This document shows, in pieces, positions 53,436 through 62,991 of a DNA stretch of 64,000 nucleotides. Position 1 is the first letter of the stretch; the number at the start of each line of letters is the position of its first letter. Position numbers and translations under genes: made by a program. Origin of the DNA: Bacillota bacterium (lineage in GTDB: Bacteria > Bacillota > Clostridia > Lachnospirales > Lachnospiraceae); NCBI GenBank assembly GCA_023395555.1, contig JAEWYQ010000046.1, positions 21,052 to 85,051 on the forward strand, read 5' to 3'. Below the pieces are notes generated by a model. That model was given only the letters and a program-made list of their open reading frames with translations, ran no database searches and had not been told where the DNA came from.

Positions 53436-56400
53436 TCATACGGTCCGGGTGTTGGCGAAAAACGCCTCTATCTGTGCCTGCTCATTGCTCAATCCCTTCT
53501 CTTCCATCCGGACGATGGTCATAAGCATACGGCTATAGTCATAAGGAATAATTTTCTTAAATTTCGGCAGATACTCCATAAAGTGCTCCAGAATATCCTT
53601 GCCTTTCGCCGAGCCGGTGGCTTCCACATGCTCCGTTATCATATTCTTCAGCTCCAGAACATCATATTTTTCCGTAACGGCTTCCACGGATACCATCTCT
53701 TTATTCAGCTTCTTATACAGGCTGCTGCCTTCATCCAATACATAAGCAATGCCGCCGCTCATCCCCGCCGCAAAGTTCTTTCCGGTAGTGCCAAGAACAA
53801 CCACTCTTCCGCCCGTCATGTATTCACAGCCGTGATCACCCACGCCTTCCACAACGGCACTGGCACCGGAGTTGCGTACGCAGAAGCGCTCTCCCGCCAC
53901 ACCGTTGATGAACACCTTACCGCTGGTGGCACCATACAGGGCCACATTTCCGATGATGATGTTCTGATCCGCCTCAAATCTCGTTCCCTTGGGAGGATAT
54001 ACCACCAGCTTGCCGCCGGAAAGGCCTTTTCCGAAATAGTCATTGCTGTCGCCGGAAAGGATCAGGGTAAGCCCCTTGGGGATGAACGCTCCAAAGCTCT
54101 GTCCGCCGCTTCCCTTGCATTGGACCACATAGGTATCCTCCTCCAGAGAGGTGCCATGGGCTCTGGTTATCTCCGAACCCAGAATGGTTCCAAAGGTGCG
54201 GTCGGTATTGGATACCTCCGCTTCCATCCGTTTGGATTGACCGGACGCAAGAGCAGTTTTCAGCTTCTTTAACAAGACCTTTTCATCAAGGGTATTCTCC
54301 AGGCCGAAATCATATCTCTTCCCGGGATTAAAATGTGCCTCTTCCGTATTTCCGGCAAAGGGATTGCCAAGAATACGGGAAAGATCAATTCTTGCCGCTC
54401 TTCCGGCTTTGACGGTTTCCTTTGCTTTTAGGAGGCTGCTTCTTCCGACCAATTCCTCCAGTCTCCTGACACCCAGTCTAGCCATATATTCTCTTACTTC
54501 TTCCGCGATAAAACGCATAAAGTTTACCACATATTCCGGCTTTCCTTTAAAATTCTTTCTCAGCTCCGGATTCTGGGTGGCAACACCCACAGGACAGGTA
54601 TCCAGGTTGCATACGCGCATCATCACACAGCCCAGAGTTACCAGGGGTGCTGTTGCAAAACCGAATTCCTCCGCCCCGAGGAGCGCCGCAATTACAACAT
54701 CCTTTCCGGTCATCAGCTTACCGTCGGTCTCTACCATTACTCTGGAACGCAGGCCGTTCATAAGCAGTGTCTGATGGGTCTCCGCAAGCCCCAGCTCCCA
54801 GGGAAGTCCGGCATTGTGAATGGAATTCCCCGGTGCCGCTCCGGTACCTCCGTCAAAGCCGGAGATGAGAATTACCTGCGCCCCTGCCTTTGCCACACCG
54901 GCGGCAACGGTTCCGACTCCCGCTTCCGAAACCAGCTTCACGGAGATTCTGGCATTTTTATTGGAATTCTTAAGGTCATAGATCAGCTGTGCCAGATCCT
55001 CAATGGAATAGATATCATGGTGGGGAGGCGGGGAGATGAGTCCCACGCCGGGGGTGGAATGCCTTGTTTTGGCTACCCAGGGATAGACCTTCTCTGCGGG
55101 AAGCTGACCGCCCTCACCGGGCTTTGCTCCCTGTGCCATCTTGATCTGTATTTCCTTTGCGCTGACAAGGTACTGGCTGGTAACACCAAAACGTCCGGAT
55201 GCCACCTGCTTAATAGCCGAACATTTATTAAAACCGTCCCTTCCCACGGTAAGGCGTTCCAGACTTTCACCGCCCTCCCCGCTGTTGGACTTGCCGCCTA
55301 ACATATTCATGGCAATGGCCAGGGTCTCATGGGCCTCCTGGGAGATGGAACCATAGGACATGGCTCCGGTCTTAAAGCGCTTTATAATGGAGTCCGCACT
55401 TTCTACTTCCTCAATGGGAATGCCTGTCTCCGGGAAGTTAAAGTCCAGAAGACCTCTTAAATTAATGCCTTCCTCTTCCTTCTCAATCAGCTTTGTATAT
55501 TCCTTAAAAAGTCCGTAATCCCCTGTTCTGGTGGCTTTCTGAAGATGGTGGATGGTCTGGGGGTTGTAGAGATGCTCCTCTTTCCCGCTTCTCAGCTTAT
55601 GATTGCCGCTGTTTTCCAGGGTCAGATCCGTATTCAGGCCCAGAGGATCAAAGGCTCTGGAATGAAGCTCCTCTACCTGCTTTTCTATATCCTTTATGGC
55701 AATACCTCCGATTCTGCTTACCGTATGGGTAAAGTATTTATCGATGACCTGATCGCTGATGCCGATGGCTTCAAATATCTTGGAGCCCTGGTAGGACTGG
55801 ATGGTTGAAATTCCCATCTTGGAAGCAATCTTAACGATCCCTTTTAAAATGGCCTTATTGTAATCATTTACCGCCGCATAATAATCTTTGTCCAGCATAT
55901 TATTAGCGATGAGCTGCTTAATGGTCTCCTGGGCCAGGTAGGGATTCACGGCACAGGCACCGTAGCCCAGCAGAGTCGCAAAATGATGCACCTCCCTTGG
56001 CTCCCCGCTCTCTAATATCATCGCCACAGCAGTCCGCTTCCTGGTTCTGACCAGATGCTGCTGCATGGCGGATACGGCAAGAAGGGAAGGAATCGCCACA
56101 TGATTCTCATCCACACCTCTGTCGGAAAGGATCAGGACATTGGCGCCTTCCTTGTAGGCACGGTCCGCTTCCACAAAGATATGATCGATTGCCCTCTCCA
56201 GAGAGGTGTTTTTATAATATATGATCGGAATGGTCTCCACCTTAAAGCCCGCTATCTTCATGGATTTGATCTTCAACAGATCCGTACTGGTAAGGATGGG
56301 GTTATGAATCTTAAGCACCTTACAGTTTTTTGCGGCTTCCTCCAGGAGATTGCCGTCTTCACCGATATAAACATCTGTGGCGGTAACGATTTCTTCCCGG

Positions 56401-57998
56401 ATGGCATCAATGGGAGGGTTGGTTACCTGGGCAAACAGCTGGCGGAAATAGCTGAATAACGGGGGGTTGCTCCTTGACAGGATGGGAAGCGGGCTGTCGG
56501 CACCCATTGCCGCCACCGGCTCCCCTCCGGTTCTTGCCATGGGAAGGATGGCGGTTCTGTAGTCCTCATAGGTATAGCCAAAGGCCTTTTGGAGCCTTGC
56601 TCTTTCCTCGTCCTCATACTCCCATATCTTCTGGTTGGGGATAGGAAGATTTTTTAATTTTACCAGATTGCTGTCCAGCCATTCACCGTAAGGGCTGCGG
56701 CTGGCATAGCTGTTCTTTAAATCCTCGTCGTCAATGACACAGCCCTTTACCGTATCTACTAAGAGCATCTTGCCGGGACGCAGCCGCTCCTTTTTCACAA
56801 TCTTCTCCGGAGCAATCTCAAGCACTCCCACCTCGGAGGAAAGAATCACATGGTCGTCGTCTGTGATATAATAACGGGAGGGTCTCAGGCCGTTGCGGTC
56901 AAGCACTGCGCCCATGATATCCCCGTCGCTGAAGAGAATGGAGGCCGGGCCGTCCCAGGGCTCCATCATGGTGGCATAATACTGGTAGAAGTCCTTCCTC
57001 TCCCGGCTCATATTCTGGTCATTGGTCCAGGGCTCCGGTATGGTTATCATGACGGCAAGAGGCAGCTCCATGCCGCTCATGACCAGGAATTCCAGGGCAT
57101 TGTCCAGCATTGCGGAGTCGGAGCCCTCCGCATTGATTACGGGAAGAATCTTGTGAAGCTCCTTATTCAGATATCTTGACTGCATGGTCTCTTCCCGGGC
57201 CAGCATCTTATCTACATTGCCCCGGATGGTATTGATCTCACCGTTGTGCACAATCAGCCGGTTGGGATGGGCCCTGTGCCAGCTTGGATTGGTATTGGTA
57301 CTGAAACGGGAATGAACGATGGCAATGGCAGATTCGTAATCCTCCTCCTGCAAATCCGCAAAGAATCCGCGAAGCTGTGTTACAAGGAACATCCCCTTAT
57401 ATACTATGGTGCGGCTGGACAGGGATACCACATAGGTATTGTCGTTGCTCTGCTCAAACACCCTTCTGGCAATATAGAGCTTCCGGTCGAATTCCAGCCC
57501 TTTCTTCACGCCCTGGGGTCTCTTTACAAAACCCTGCAGGATACAGGGCATACATTCCACCGCCCTTTGCCCCAGGATATCGGGCGCAATGGGAACCTCC
57601 CGCCATCCAAGGAACTCCATTCCTTCCTTTTCCACGATGATTTCAAACATCTTCTTCGCCTGGTTTCTGGAAAGCTCCTCCTGGGGGAAGAAGAACATGC
57701 CGATACCGTAATCCCGCTCTTTGCCGAGGTTGATGTGAAGCCGCTCCGCTTCCTTTGCAAAAAACTTATGGGAGATCTGAAGCAGGATGCCGACACCGTC
57801 CCCGGTCTTTCCTTCCGCGTCCTTTCCGGCACGGTGTTCCAGATTCTCAACAATCTTTAACGCGTCGGCCACTGTTTTATGGGTCTTTACGCCTTTGATA
57901 TTAACAACCGCACCGATTCCGCAGTTATCATGTTCAAATCGGGGATCATACAGCCCTACCCTCGTACGCTTTGTCTCTTCTACGCCATATCTGTCCAT
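53436..57998 (-). CDS. gltB: Glutamate synthase large subunit
   Basis: A 1520-residue enzyme, full length. The N-terminal glutaminase has a 25-residue propeptide and nucleophile Cys26 (HDNCGIGAVV). The synthase half has the FMN site (AKPGEGGQLPAEKV, TPGVGLISPPPHHD) and a [3Fe-4S] site CNLDTCPVGVATQ. A beta-helix C-terminus (GDHGCEYMTGGRVVVLG) completes it. It works with GltD to run GOGAT. Start ATG at 57998. A terminator-like hairpin lies ~145 nt upstream. gltB is transcribed before gltD. Regulation by a LysR-type GltC is not seen here. Confidence 0.97.
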   Translation of the reverse strand: MDRYGVEETKRTRVGLYDPRFEHDNCGIGAVVNIKGVKTHKTVADALKIVENLEHRAGKDAEGKTGDGVGILLQISHKFFAKEAERLHINLGKERDYGIGMFFFPQEELSRNQAKKMFEIIVEKEGMEFLGWREVPIAPDILGQRAVECMPCILQGFVKRPQGVKKGLEFDRKLYIARRVFEQSNDNTYVVSLSSRTIVYKGMFLVTQLRGFFADLQEEDYESAIAIVHSRFSTNTNPSWHRAHPNRLIVHNGEINTIRGNVDKMLAREETMQSRYLNKELHKILPVINAEGSDSAMLDNALEFLVMSGMELPLAVMITIPEPWTNDQNMSRERKDFYQYYATMMEPWDGPASILFSDGDIMGAVLDRNGLRPSRYYITDDDHVILSSEVGVLEIAPEKIVKKERLRPGKMLLVDTVKGCVIDDEDLKNSYASRSPYGEWLDSNLVKLKNLPIPNQKIWEYEDEERARLQKAFGYTYEDYRTAILPMARTGGEPVAAMGADSPLPILSRSNPPLFSYFRQLFAQVTNPPIDAIREEIVTATDVYIGEDGNLLEEAAKNCKVLKIHNPILTSTDLLKIKSMKIAGFKVETIPIIYYKNTSLERAIDHIFVEADRAYKEGANVLILSDRGVDENHVAIPSLLAVSAMQQHLVRTRKRTAVAMILESGEPREVHHFATLLGYGACAVNPYLAQETIKQLIANNMLDKDYYAAVNDYNKAILKGIVKIASKMGISTIQSYQGSKIFEAIGISDQVIDKYFTHTVSRIGGIAIKDIEKQVEELHSRAFDPLGLNTDLTLENSGNHKLRSGKEEHLYNPQTIHHLQKATRTGDYGLFKEYTKLIEKEEEGINLRGLLDFNFPETGIPIEEVESADSIIKRFKTGAMSYGSISQEAHETLAIAMNMLGGKSNSGEGGESLERLTVGRDGFNKCSAIKQVASGRFGVTSQYLVSAKEIQIKMAQGAKPGEGGQLPAEKVYPWVAKTRHSTPGVGLISPPPHHDIYSIEDLAQLIYDLKNSNKNARISVKLVSEAGVGTVAAGVAKAGAQVILISGFDGGTGAAPGNSIHNAGLPWELGLAETHQTLLMNGLRSRVMVETDGKLMTGKDVVIAALLGAEEFGFATAPLVTLGCVMMRVCNLDTCPVGVATQNPELRKNFKGKPEYVVNFMRFIAEEVREYMARLGVRRLEELVGRSSLLKAKETVKAGRAARIDLSRILGNPFAGNTEEAHFNPGKRYDFGLENTLDEKVLLKKLKTALASGQSKRMEAEVSNTDRTFGTILGSEITRAHGTSLEEDTYVVQCKGSGGQSFGAFIPKGLTLILSGDSNDYFGKGLSGGKLVVYPPKGTRFEADQNIIIGNVALYGATSGKVFINGVAGERFCVRNSGASAVVEGVGDHGCEYMTGGRVVVLGTTGKNFAAGMSGGIAYVLDEGSSLYKKLNKEMVSVEAVTEKYDVLELKNMITEHVEATGSAKGKDILEHFMEYLPKFKKIIPYDYSRMLMTIVRMEEKGLSNEQAQIEAFFANTRTV

Positions 57999-58141
57999 TC
58001 ACACGCCTCTTTTCTTCTAAATTTACCTGGAGCTATATTGATAGCCTGGCTTGCAATACGTTTTCCGATTACAGACTATGCACCTGCATAATTTCTTCCA
58101 TTTACTATTCTGTCATGAAACGCTTTTGTAATTCTCCATGT

Positions 58142-58183
58142 AAAAAGGCGTTCCTGAAAGCTTTACCTTTCAAGAACGCCTTT
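58142..58183 (-). terminator. Terminator of the sigV-rsiV operon
   Basis: AAAGGCGTTC / GAACGCCTTT with an inner CTTTCA/TGAAAG stem and a following TTTTTA on the minus strand; it lies in the 352-bp gap between rsiV and gltB. The remaining gap has no feature I recognise apart from an AT-rich stretch that may hold the gltB promoter. Confidence 0.8.
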
Positions 58184-58350
58184 GTTCTGAAACTGATTAT
58201 AATCGATAATACAGAAAAATGCAATCTTTTTTTGAAATTTTATTTATTTTATAAGTTTTTTACGCATTCGTACATTATTTTATTAAGTTTACTTCGCTTT
58301 CTCACACCGTTCTTATCGATTTTATATACGTCCGCCTTGGTGTTTCCTGC

Positions 58351-59265
58351 TTATTTGATATATTCGTTCCCTACTAACAGATCGGAAAGAATGTCCGTCG
58401 GGATTTCAAACTCCAGAACCCCCATATATCCCGGTGCTGCCTCATATTTATCAAAGGCAATTACCAATTTGCCCTCCGAAGTAATATAGAAGCTCTGATT
58501 TTCAGAAATCTTATCAAAATGTTCCATATTGCCAGCCGGCTCAATTCCTTCTATCCAATAAATCTTATTTTCATCGGCTTTATGCTGCTCCAGCATCTGC
58601 TCCTTAATATTCTGACTGATAACATCAATATAGCTGCTGTCCTTAAAGAGGCTGGGCAGGGTGATGAGGATTTCATTCGCTTTATCAATGGTATCATACT
58701 TCATAACGGTTGACGAGGAGGCAACGGTATTGACAACATATCTGGCCACAGACAGAAGCTGATCCGTATCCGTTTTGACGATATAGCCGCTTTCAACGCC
58801 CAGGTGCCCATCTATGCCGCTTTCCTTCATATCGTCTATCTCAGCCATGAACTCATCATATAAGTCTTTATTTTCAGCCAAATATTTTTCATTCAAGCTG
58901 TTTTCCAATGCCTGGTTTTCCAGCCCCTGGATGGAGGGCACTTTAATGTCCGCATTGTAACCGTCTTCCTCCACCCTGTATTCTTTTATCGTCAGCACCC
59001 TGACCACACTTCCCAGGACGGGTACTTGGGATAGTGTCATGGCAAAGGAAGGGATTGTGTTAAGGCTGATGGTAAAGGCGACTACAGAGGCTGCAGTTAC
59101 GGCAGCTGCCGTGCTGATTTTTCTAAACAGATTCTTTTTATTCACTTTCGATGTCCTCCTAATGCTGCGTTCTCTTAATGATTTCTGCACTAAAAATTCT
59201 AATTCTTCCGGAATTGGTGTCTCCATGTATTCCTTCTTAAGGTGCTGCAGATGCTTATGCTCCAT
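58351..59265 (-). CDS. rsiV: Anti-sigma factor RsiV (lysozyme sensor)
   Basis: 304 residues closely following Bacillus subtilis RsiV from remembered sequence: a short cytoplasmic sigma-binding part (~1-45), one membrane helix (~48-70), and an extracellular lysozyme-binding domain (DUF3298/DUF4163) with ENQALENSLNEKYL, DKANEILITLPSLFKD, IDVISQNIKEQMLEQ, KIYWIEG and APGYMGVLEFEIP. It holds SigV inactive; lysozyme binding leads to cleavage by signal peptidase and a site-2 protease. ATG at 59265 follows AGAGGAGG, which overlaps the end of sigV, showing coupling. A lysozyme-resistance target such as OatA is not in the window. Confidence 0.9.
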   Translation of the reverse strand: MEHKHLQHLKKEYMETPIPEELEFLVQKSLRERSIRRTSKVNKKNLFRKISTAAAVTAASVVAFTISLNTIPSFAMTLSQVPVLGSVVRVLTIKEYRVEEDGYNADIKVPSIQGLENQALENSLNEKYLAENKDLYDEFMAEIDDMKESGIDGHLGVESGYIVKTDTDQLLSVARYVVNTVASSSTVMKYDTIDKANEILITLPSLFKDSSYIDVISQNIKEQMLEQHKADENKIYWIEGIEPAGNMEHFDKISENQSFYITSEGKLVIAFDKYEAAPGYMGVLEFEIPTDILSDLLVGNEYIK

Positions 59266-59266
59266 A

Positions 59267-59764
59267 TTAAACCTCCTCTTGGTCATCTAACTTGATACGT
59301 AATTTCTTAAGAGCTGTATATAAACGCGTTTTTATGGTGTTCGGATTCTCATTGAGCGTCTCCGCAATCTCATCTATCTTTAAATCTTCAAAATATCGCA
59401 AAACAATTACGGTGCGGTATTTGGGCGGCAGTTCTTCCAACGCTTTTCTCAAATCAAAATCCTGGTACTGATCAGTTTTTCCGGCATCCATGCTTTCAAA
59501 GGTTTCCTGGTCGACAATCTTCCACTTTTTGTTTTTTCGCAGAACATCCAGTGAGGTGTTCACGACAATTCTGTAAAACCATGTTTTAATATGGTCAGGA
59601 TCTTTTAAAGAAGTCTTTGATGAAATTGCCTTATAGATAGATTCCTGTACAATGTCTAAAGCATCCTCTTTATTTCGGACATAGCTGTAGGCCAATCTGT
59701 AATAATTGTTTTTGTATTTATCTGCATGTACCGCTATTTGTTCGTCTAAACGATCCATTTTCAT
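59267..59764 (-). CDS. sigV: ECF RNA polymerase sigma factor SigV
   Basis: 165 residues with sigma region 2 (YYRLAYSYVRNKEDALDIVQESIYKAISS) and region 4 (LPPKYRTVIVLRYFEDLKIDEIAETLNENPNTIKTRLYTAL). The sequence is a good fit to B. subtilis SigV, and the anti-sigma factor gene rsiV follows directly. Target genes in other species modify peptidoglycan to resist lysozyme. It is preceded by a candidate autoregulatory promoter. The start ATG is 59764, with a GGGAGA ~12 nt upstream; a second ATG at 59758 is possible. Confidence 0.92.
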   Translation of the reverse strand: MKMDRLDEQIAVHADKYKNNYYRLAYSYVRNKEDALDIVQESIYKAISSKTSLKDPDHIKTWFYRIVVNTSLDVLRKNKKWKIVDQETFESMDAGKTDQYQDFDLRKALEELPPKYRTVIVLRYFEDLKIDEIAETLNENPNTIKTRLYTALKKLRIKLDDQEEV

Positions 59765-59825
59765 GTGTGCCGATGTCTCCCTGTTTATAGTACTGATACG
59801 TATCTTATTTTCTTTCTATTAAATA

Positions 59826-59852
59826 GACGATGGGTGATTTAAAAAAGTTTTA
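59826..59852 (-). promoter_or_regulatory. Candidate SigV-dependent autoregulatory promoter
   Basis: On the minus strand TAAAAC (59847-59852), 17-nt spacer, CGTC (59826-59829), similar to the ECF consensus TGAAAC-N16/17-CGTC used by SigV-type sigma factors. About 55 nt from the sigV start. A palindrome GATACGTATC lies downstream at 59795-59804. Confidence 0.55.
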
Positions 59853-59897
59853 TTGATTTTATTCCGAATCTTATCCGTCTTATTTTATCTGAATTTT

Positions 59898-59936
59898 TAA
59901 AAAGGGCAAGAAGCTCTTCGCTCTCCTGCCCTTTTG
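59898..59936. terminator. Terminator after the DEAD-box helicase gene
   Basis: AAAAGGGCA / TGCCCTTTT stem with a partly paired loop; the minus strand ends in TTTTTAAAAATT. It lies between the helicase stop and sigV. Confidence 0.75.
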
Positions 59937-59962
59937 TTCTTAAACCATCTTATATTATCCCA

Positions 59963-61408
59963 TTAACCTTTATAACTTTTCTTTTTTGAAGAGTTCGTCT
60001 CATTTTTATTCCTGTTGGGGAATTTTAAAAAGCCTCTTTTTTCTTTCATGGTGCCGTCTGCTGCCATGTAGTATTTTTTCTTTTCAGCGGCAGTTGATGA
60101 TTTCACTCCTGTTTGCTGGGATATTTTTTGCGTTGAAGCTTTCTTATGTGGTGCGGTTGATTTTACCGCGGCAGCTTTCTCAGGTACGTCAGGCTGGGTT
60201 GCCGCAACCCCTGAGGTATTTCCTGATGCATTTCTTCGCGGCTGCGTGGTCTTGACCGCAGGAAAATTGTTCATCAATGGATAGGGATGATCTTCCAGTA
60301 CCTTTAATTGTTTCCCAATCAGATTTTCTATATCCGCCAGCTGTTCCTTTTCATCAAAATCGCAAAAGGAGATTGCTACTCCTCCGAGACCGGCCCGGCC
60401 TGTCCGCCCTATGCGATGAACATAGGTTTCGGGAACATTGGGAAGATCATAATTGATAACATGGGATAATTCATCAATGTCAATTCCTCTTGCAGCAATA
60501 TCCGTTGCTACTAATATACGTAATTTTTTATTTTTGAAATTATTCAAAGCAGTTTGCCTCGCCCCCTGGGACTTATCCCCATGGATTGCCTGCGCTGTTA
60601 CCTTTTCCTTTGCCAATTGCCGGACGATACGGTCTGCTCCATGCTTCGTACGGGTAAATACCAGAGCCGATACGATGGATTTATCCTCGAGAACGTGCAG
60701 CAGCAGGTTCTTCTTATTGATTTTATCAACAAAGTACAGGTACTGTTCTATCATATCCACCGTTGAGGATACCGGGGTTATTTGTATTTTCACAGGGTTA
60801 TTCAATAATTTATCCGACAATGCGGCAATGTCCGGCGGCATGGTGGCTGAAAACAGTAAGGTTTGCTTATTCGCCGGTGTTTTCGATAAGATCTGTTTCA
60901 CGTCATGAATAAATCCCATGTCCAGCATGCGGTCTGCTTCATCTAATATACAGATTCTGATATCTTTTAAATCAACCAGTTTTTGATTAATAAAGTCATT
61001 TAATCTGCCCGGTGTCGCTACAAGAATGTCCACTCCTTCCTGTACCTTCTCCTCCTGCTGTTTCTGGGATATTCCGCCGTAGATTACACAATATTTTAAA
61101 TCCGTGTATTTGCCGTAGGTGCAGAAGCTTTCATAGATCTGCAATGCCAGTTCTCTGGTGGGTGTTATAATGAGGGCTCTTATTTTCCGGCCTGCGCCGC
61201 GTGATATTCTTTCCTCACTGAGCAGCTGCAGGGTCGGTATGGCAAAGGCCGCTGTTTTTCCTGTCCCGGTCTGTGCACAGCCAAGTAAATCTCTTCCGCC
61301 TAATATCACAGGGATCGCCTCTTCCTGTATGGGTGTGGGAACCTCATAATTTTCCCTTTCTAAGGCCTTTCGGATATTAGGTATTATATCTAATTCTTTA
61401 AATTGCAT
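59963..61408 (-). CDS. DEAD-box ATP-dependent RNA helicase (RhlE/CshA type)
   Basis: About 481 residues. The two RecA-like domains carry Q motif TPIQEEAIP, Walker A AQTGTGKTAAF, PTRELALQIY, DEADRMLDMGF, SATMPPDIA, VATDIAARGID and HRIGRTGRAG. The C-terminal ~120 residues are basic and Thr/Ala/Lys-rich (for example KKASTQKISQQ), a likely RNA-binding tail. It probably acts in ribosome assembly, RNA decay or cold adaptation. It begins MQFKELDIIPN at ATG 61408 (AAGGAG 6 nt upstream) or at the ATG just before it. It follows the DUF1456 gene by 19 nt and so is likely cotranscribed. Confidence 0.94.
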   Translation of the reverse strand: MQFKELDIIPNIRKALERENYEVPTPIQEEAIPVILGGRDLLGCAQTGTGKTAAFAIPTLQLLSEERISRGAGRKIRALIITPTRELALQIYESFCTYGKYTDLKYCVIYGGISQKQQEEKVQEGVDILVATPGRLNDFINQKLVDLKDIRICILDEADRMLDMGFIHDVKQILSKTPANKQTLLFSATMPPDIAALSDKLLNNPVKIQITPVSSTVDMIEQYLYFVDKINKKNLLLHVLEDKSIVSALVFTRTKHGADRIVRQLAKEKVTAQAIHGDKSQGARQTALNNFKNKKLRILVATDIAARGIDIDELSHVINYDLPNVPETYVHRIGRTGRAGLGGVAISFCDFDEKEQLADIENLIGKQLKVLEDHPYPLMNNFPAVKTTQPRRNASGNTSGVAATQPDVPEKAAAVKSTAPHKKASTQKISQQTGVKSSTAAEKKKYYMAADGTMKEKRGFLKFPNRNKNETNSSKKKSYKG

Positions 61409-61430
61409 CATTAACTCCTTGCTTCCTATA

Positions 61431-61958
61431 CTATTGGTTTCGGTACTTCATCGCCAAGCCTTTTAAGAAATTCCTTACATACTTGTCACCGCATTCTTTA
61501 TAATTGCGCTGACCTTTTCTCCGCAGTACGGAGCTTAGCTCACTGTTGGACAGGTTGATTCCGGCTGTTTTCAGAATATCAAGCATATCCTCGCTTGTAA
61601 GAGAAAGGGCGATTTTTAATTTCTTCAGCAGGATGTTATTTACATCCTTATTATCGGTGATCATAAATAGCTGTTTTTCCGGCTTGTCCGGTTCTGATTC
61701 CTGCTTTCCCCGCTTGAGAAGGATAAAGCCATTTAAAAAGGACTCCAGCATGTGGTTATTACATTTCTTCATGTCATCATTCGCGATGAATTCATCTTCT
61801 TCGGAATCTATGTTACCGCCCTTTTTGGGGTTCAGCAGCATTCGCTGTAATTCTTCCCTTGTTAATACCGTGCCGCCCAGCTTGAATATTGCCAGCATGT
61901 CCGTATCTTTAATATCCAGAGCGTATCTTAATCTGATTAATATGTCGTTATTATTCAT
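61431..61958 (-). CDS. DUF1456 family protein (YehS-like)
   Basis: 175 residues with two similar helical repeats of about 70 residues each: NNNDILIRLRYALDIKDTDM and LLKKLKIALSLTSEDM, both followed by LAIFKLGG or LDILKTAG and then a basic NFLKGL/SFLNGF region. This tandem repeat defines DUF1456, whose E. coli member is YehS; function is unknown. AAGGGAT precedes the ATG. The linker (~90-100) is Glu/Asp-rich. It is the first gene of a two-gene unit with the DEAD-box helicase, suggesting a link to RNA biology, which remains an inference. Confidence 0.85.
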   Translation of the reverse strand: MNNNDILIRLRYALDIKDTDMLAIFKLGGTVLTREELQRMLLNPKKGGNIDSEEDEFIANDDMKKCNNHMLESFLNGFILLKRGKQESEPDKPEKQLFMITDNKDVNNILLKKLKIALSLTSEDMLDILKTAGINLSNSELSSVLRRKGQRNYKECGDKYVRNFLKGLAMKYRNQ

Positions 61959-62253
61959 CTTTATCCCTTCTAATTTCTTTTATGCATATCTTATCATTGG
62001 CTCTAGTATATTCTATCTATTTATGTTAAGCAACCAGATATTTTCTTTTGGGGCTACTTAAAGATATTACAGATGCATCATAAAGTCAAGCAATTATGTA
62101 ATTAAAATCCAATCATACAAAACGATTCTTATAGATATTATTGGAGCTGCCGATATCAATGTGTCATACCTGGGGTATCAGTATTATCAGCCGGGAGCTG
62201 CCGGCAGGGGAAAGAGAAAGAACAGATGATACAATCGATAAACTTTGCAGAAT

Positions 62254-62925
62254 TTATGCAACCCGAAAAAGAACACTTGCGTAATCCAGTATAGTGTGAA
62301 TTAGAATCGGCACAAATAGTGTCCCGCTTTTTTTATATAATGCAGCAAACATCGCGCTTCCTATGATACCTTGTCCAAGTAAATTGCTTCCAATGGTTAT
62401 AAGAAAGGTTTTCGTATCATAGTTGTTGACTATAGCTGGCATGAACGCGTGAGCAGCTCCAAATAACACCCCGCTTATAACTACTGCTTTCCAGAATCCA
62501 AATTCTTTATCTATCATTGTAAAAAGATAACCTCTGAATAAAAATTCTTCTGAAAACGCAACAATCACTAAATAGAAAAAGGCTGCATAGAAGCCTTTGA
62601 TTGTAAAATCACCGTTTATAAAAAACATCACAAGATATATTGCAAATAAAGCGCCAATCAATATAGGGGAATGCAGGGTGATTCCTACCTTCTTTAAAGG
62701 CGTTTTTTGGATAGCAATAACCAAAAACACGATAAGAACAGGCAATAACCCGCTAAAAAAATCACATAAAAGCTTTGTACCAATATTGACTGAAGATACA
62801 TCCTGTAAGCGAATCAAGAAGCCATTTTTCCACTTATAGTCTATAAAAGCATATAGGAATACCAAATATACCATTATCAGGATGAGTGGAAACAAAATAT
62901 TTCTTAGATTTTTTGAGGTTATCAT
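62254..62925 (-). CDS. CPBP-family intramembrane glutamic endopeptidase
   Basis: 223 residues, about six to seven membrane segments. The conserved motifs are AFSEEFLFRGYLF (two catalytic Glu and Arg) and GAAHAF (His), with a final HTILDYA. The family includes Rce1-like proteases and bacteriocin-immunity proteins. GGGAGGA is 5 nt before the ATG. No bacteriocin gene is adjacent. The short DUF1016 fragment lies upstream on the same strand. Confidence 0.85.
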   Translation of the reverse strand: MITSKNLRNILFPLILIMVYLVFLYAFIDYKWKNGFLIRLQDVSSVNIGTKLLCDFFSGLLPVLIVFLVIAIQKTPLKKVGITLHSPILIGALFAIYLVMFFINGDFTIKGFYAAFFYLVIVAFSEEFLFRGYLFTMIDKEFGFWKAVVISGVLFGAAHAFMPAIVNNYDTKTFLITIGSNLLGQGIIGSAMFAALYKKSGTLFVPILIHTILDYASVLFRVA

Positions 62926-62991
62926 GCTGCTCCTCCCAAAAGTATATAAATCTTTTCATTCATCGCATTCACAACCGATAATGAGACCAAC

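Noticed and set aside
52968..54272. A 434-codon plus-strand frame opposite the gltD 5' end and the gltB 3' end
   Set aside because: Antisense of two secure genes; composition follows their codon structure.
61959..62253. Possible short coding fragment on the plus strand near 62100-62280
   Set aside because: The frame lacks a start codon with a binding site and matches no family I recognise.
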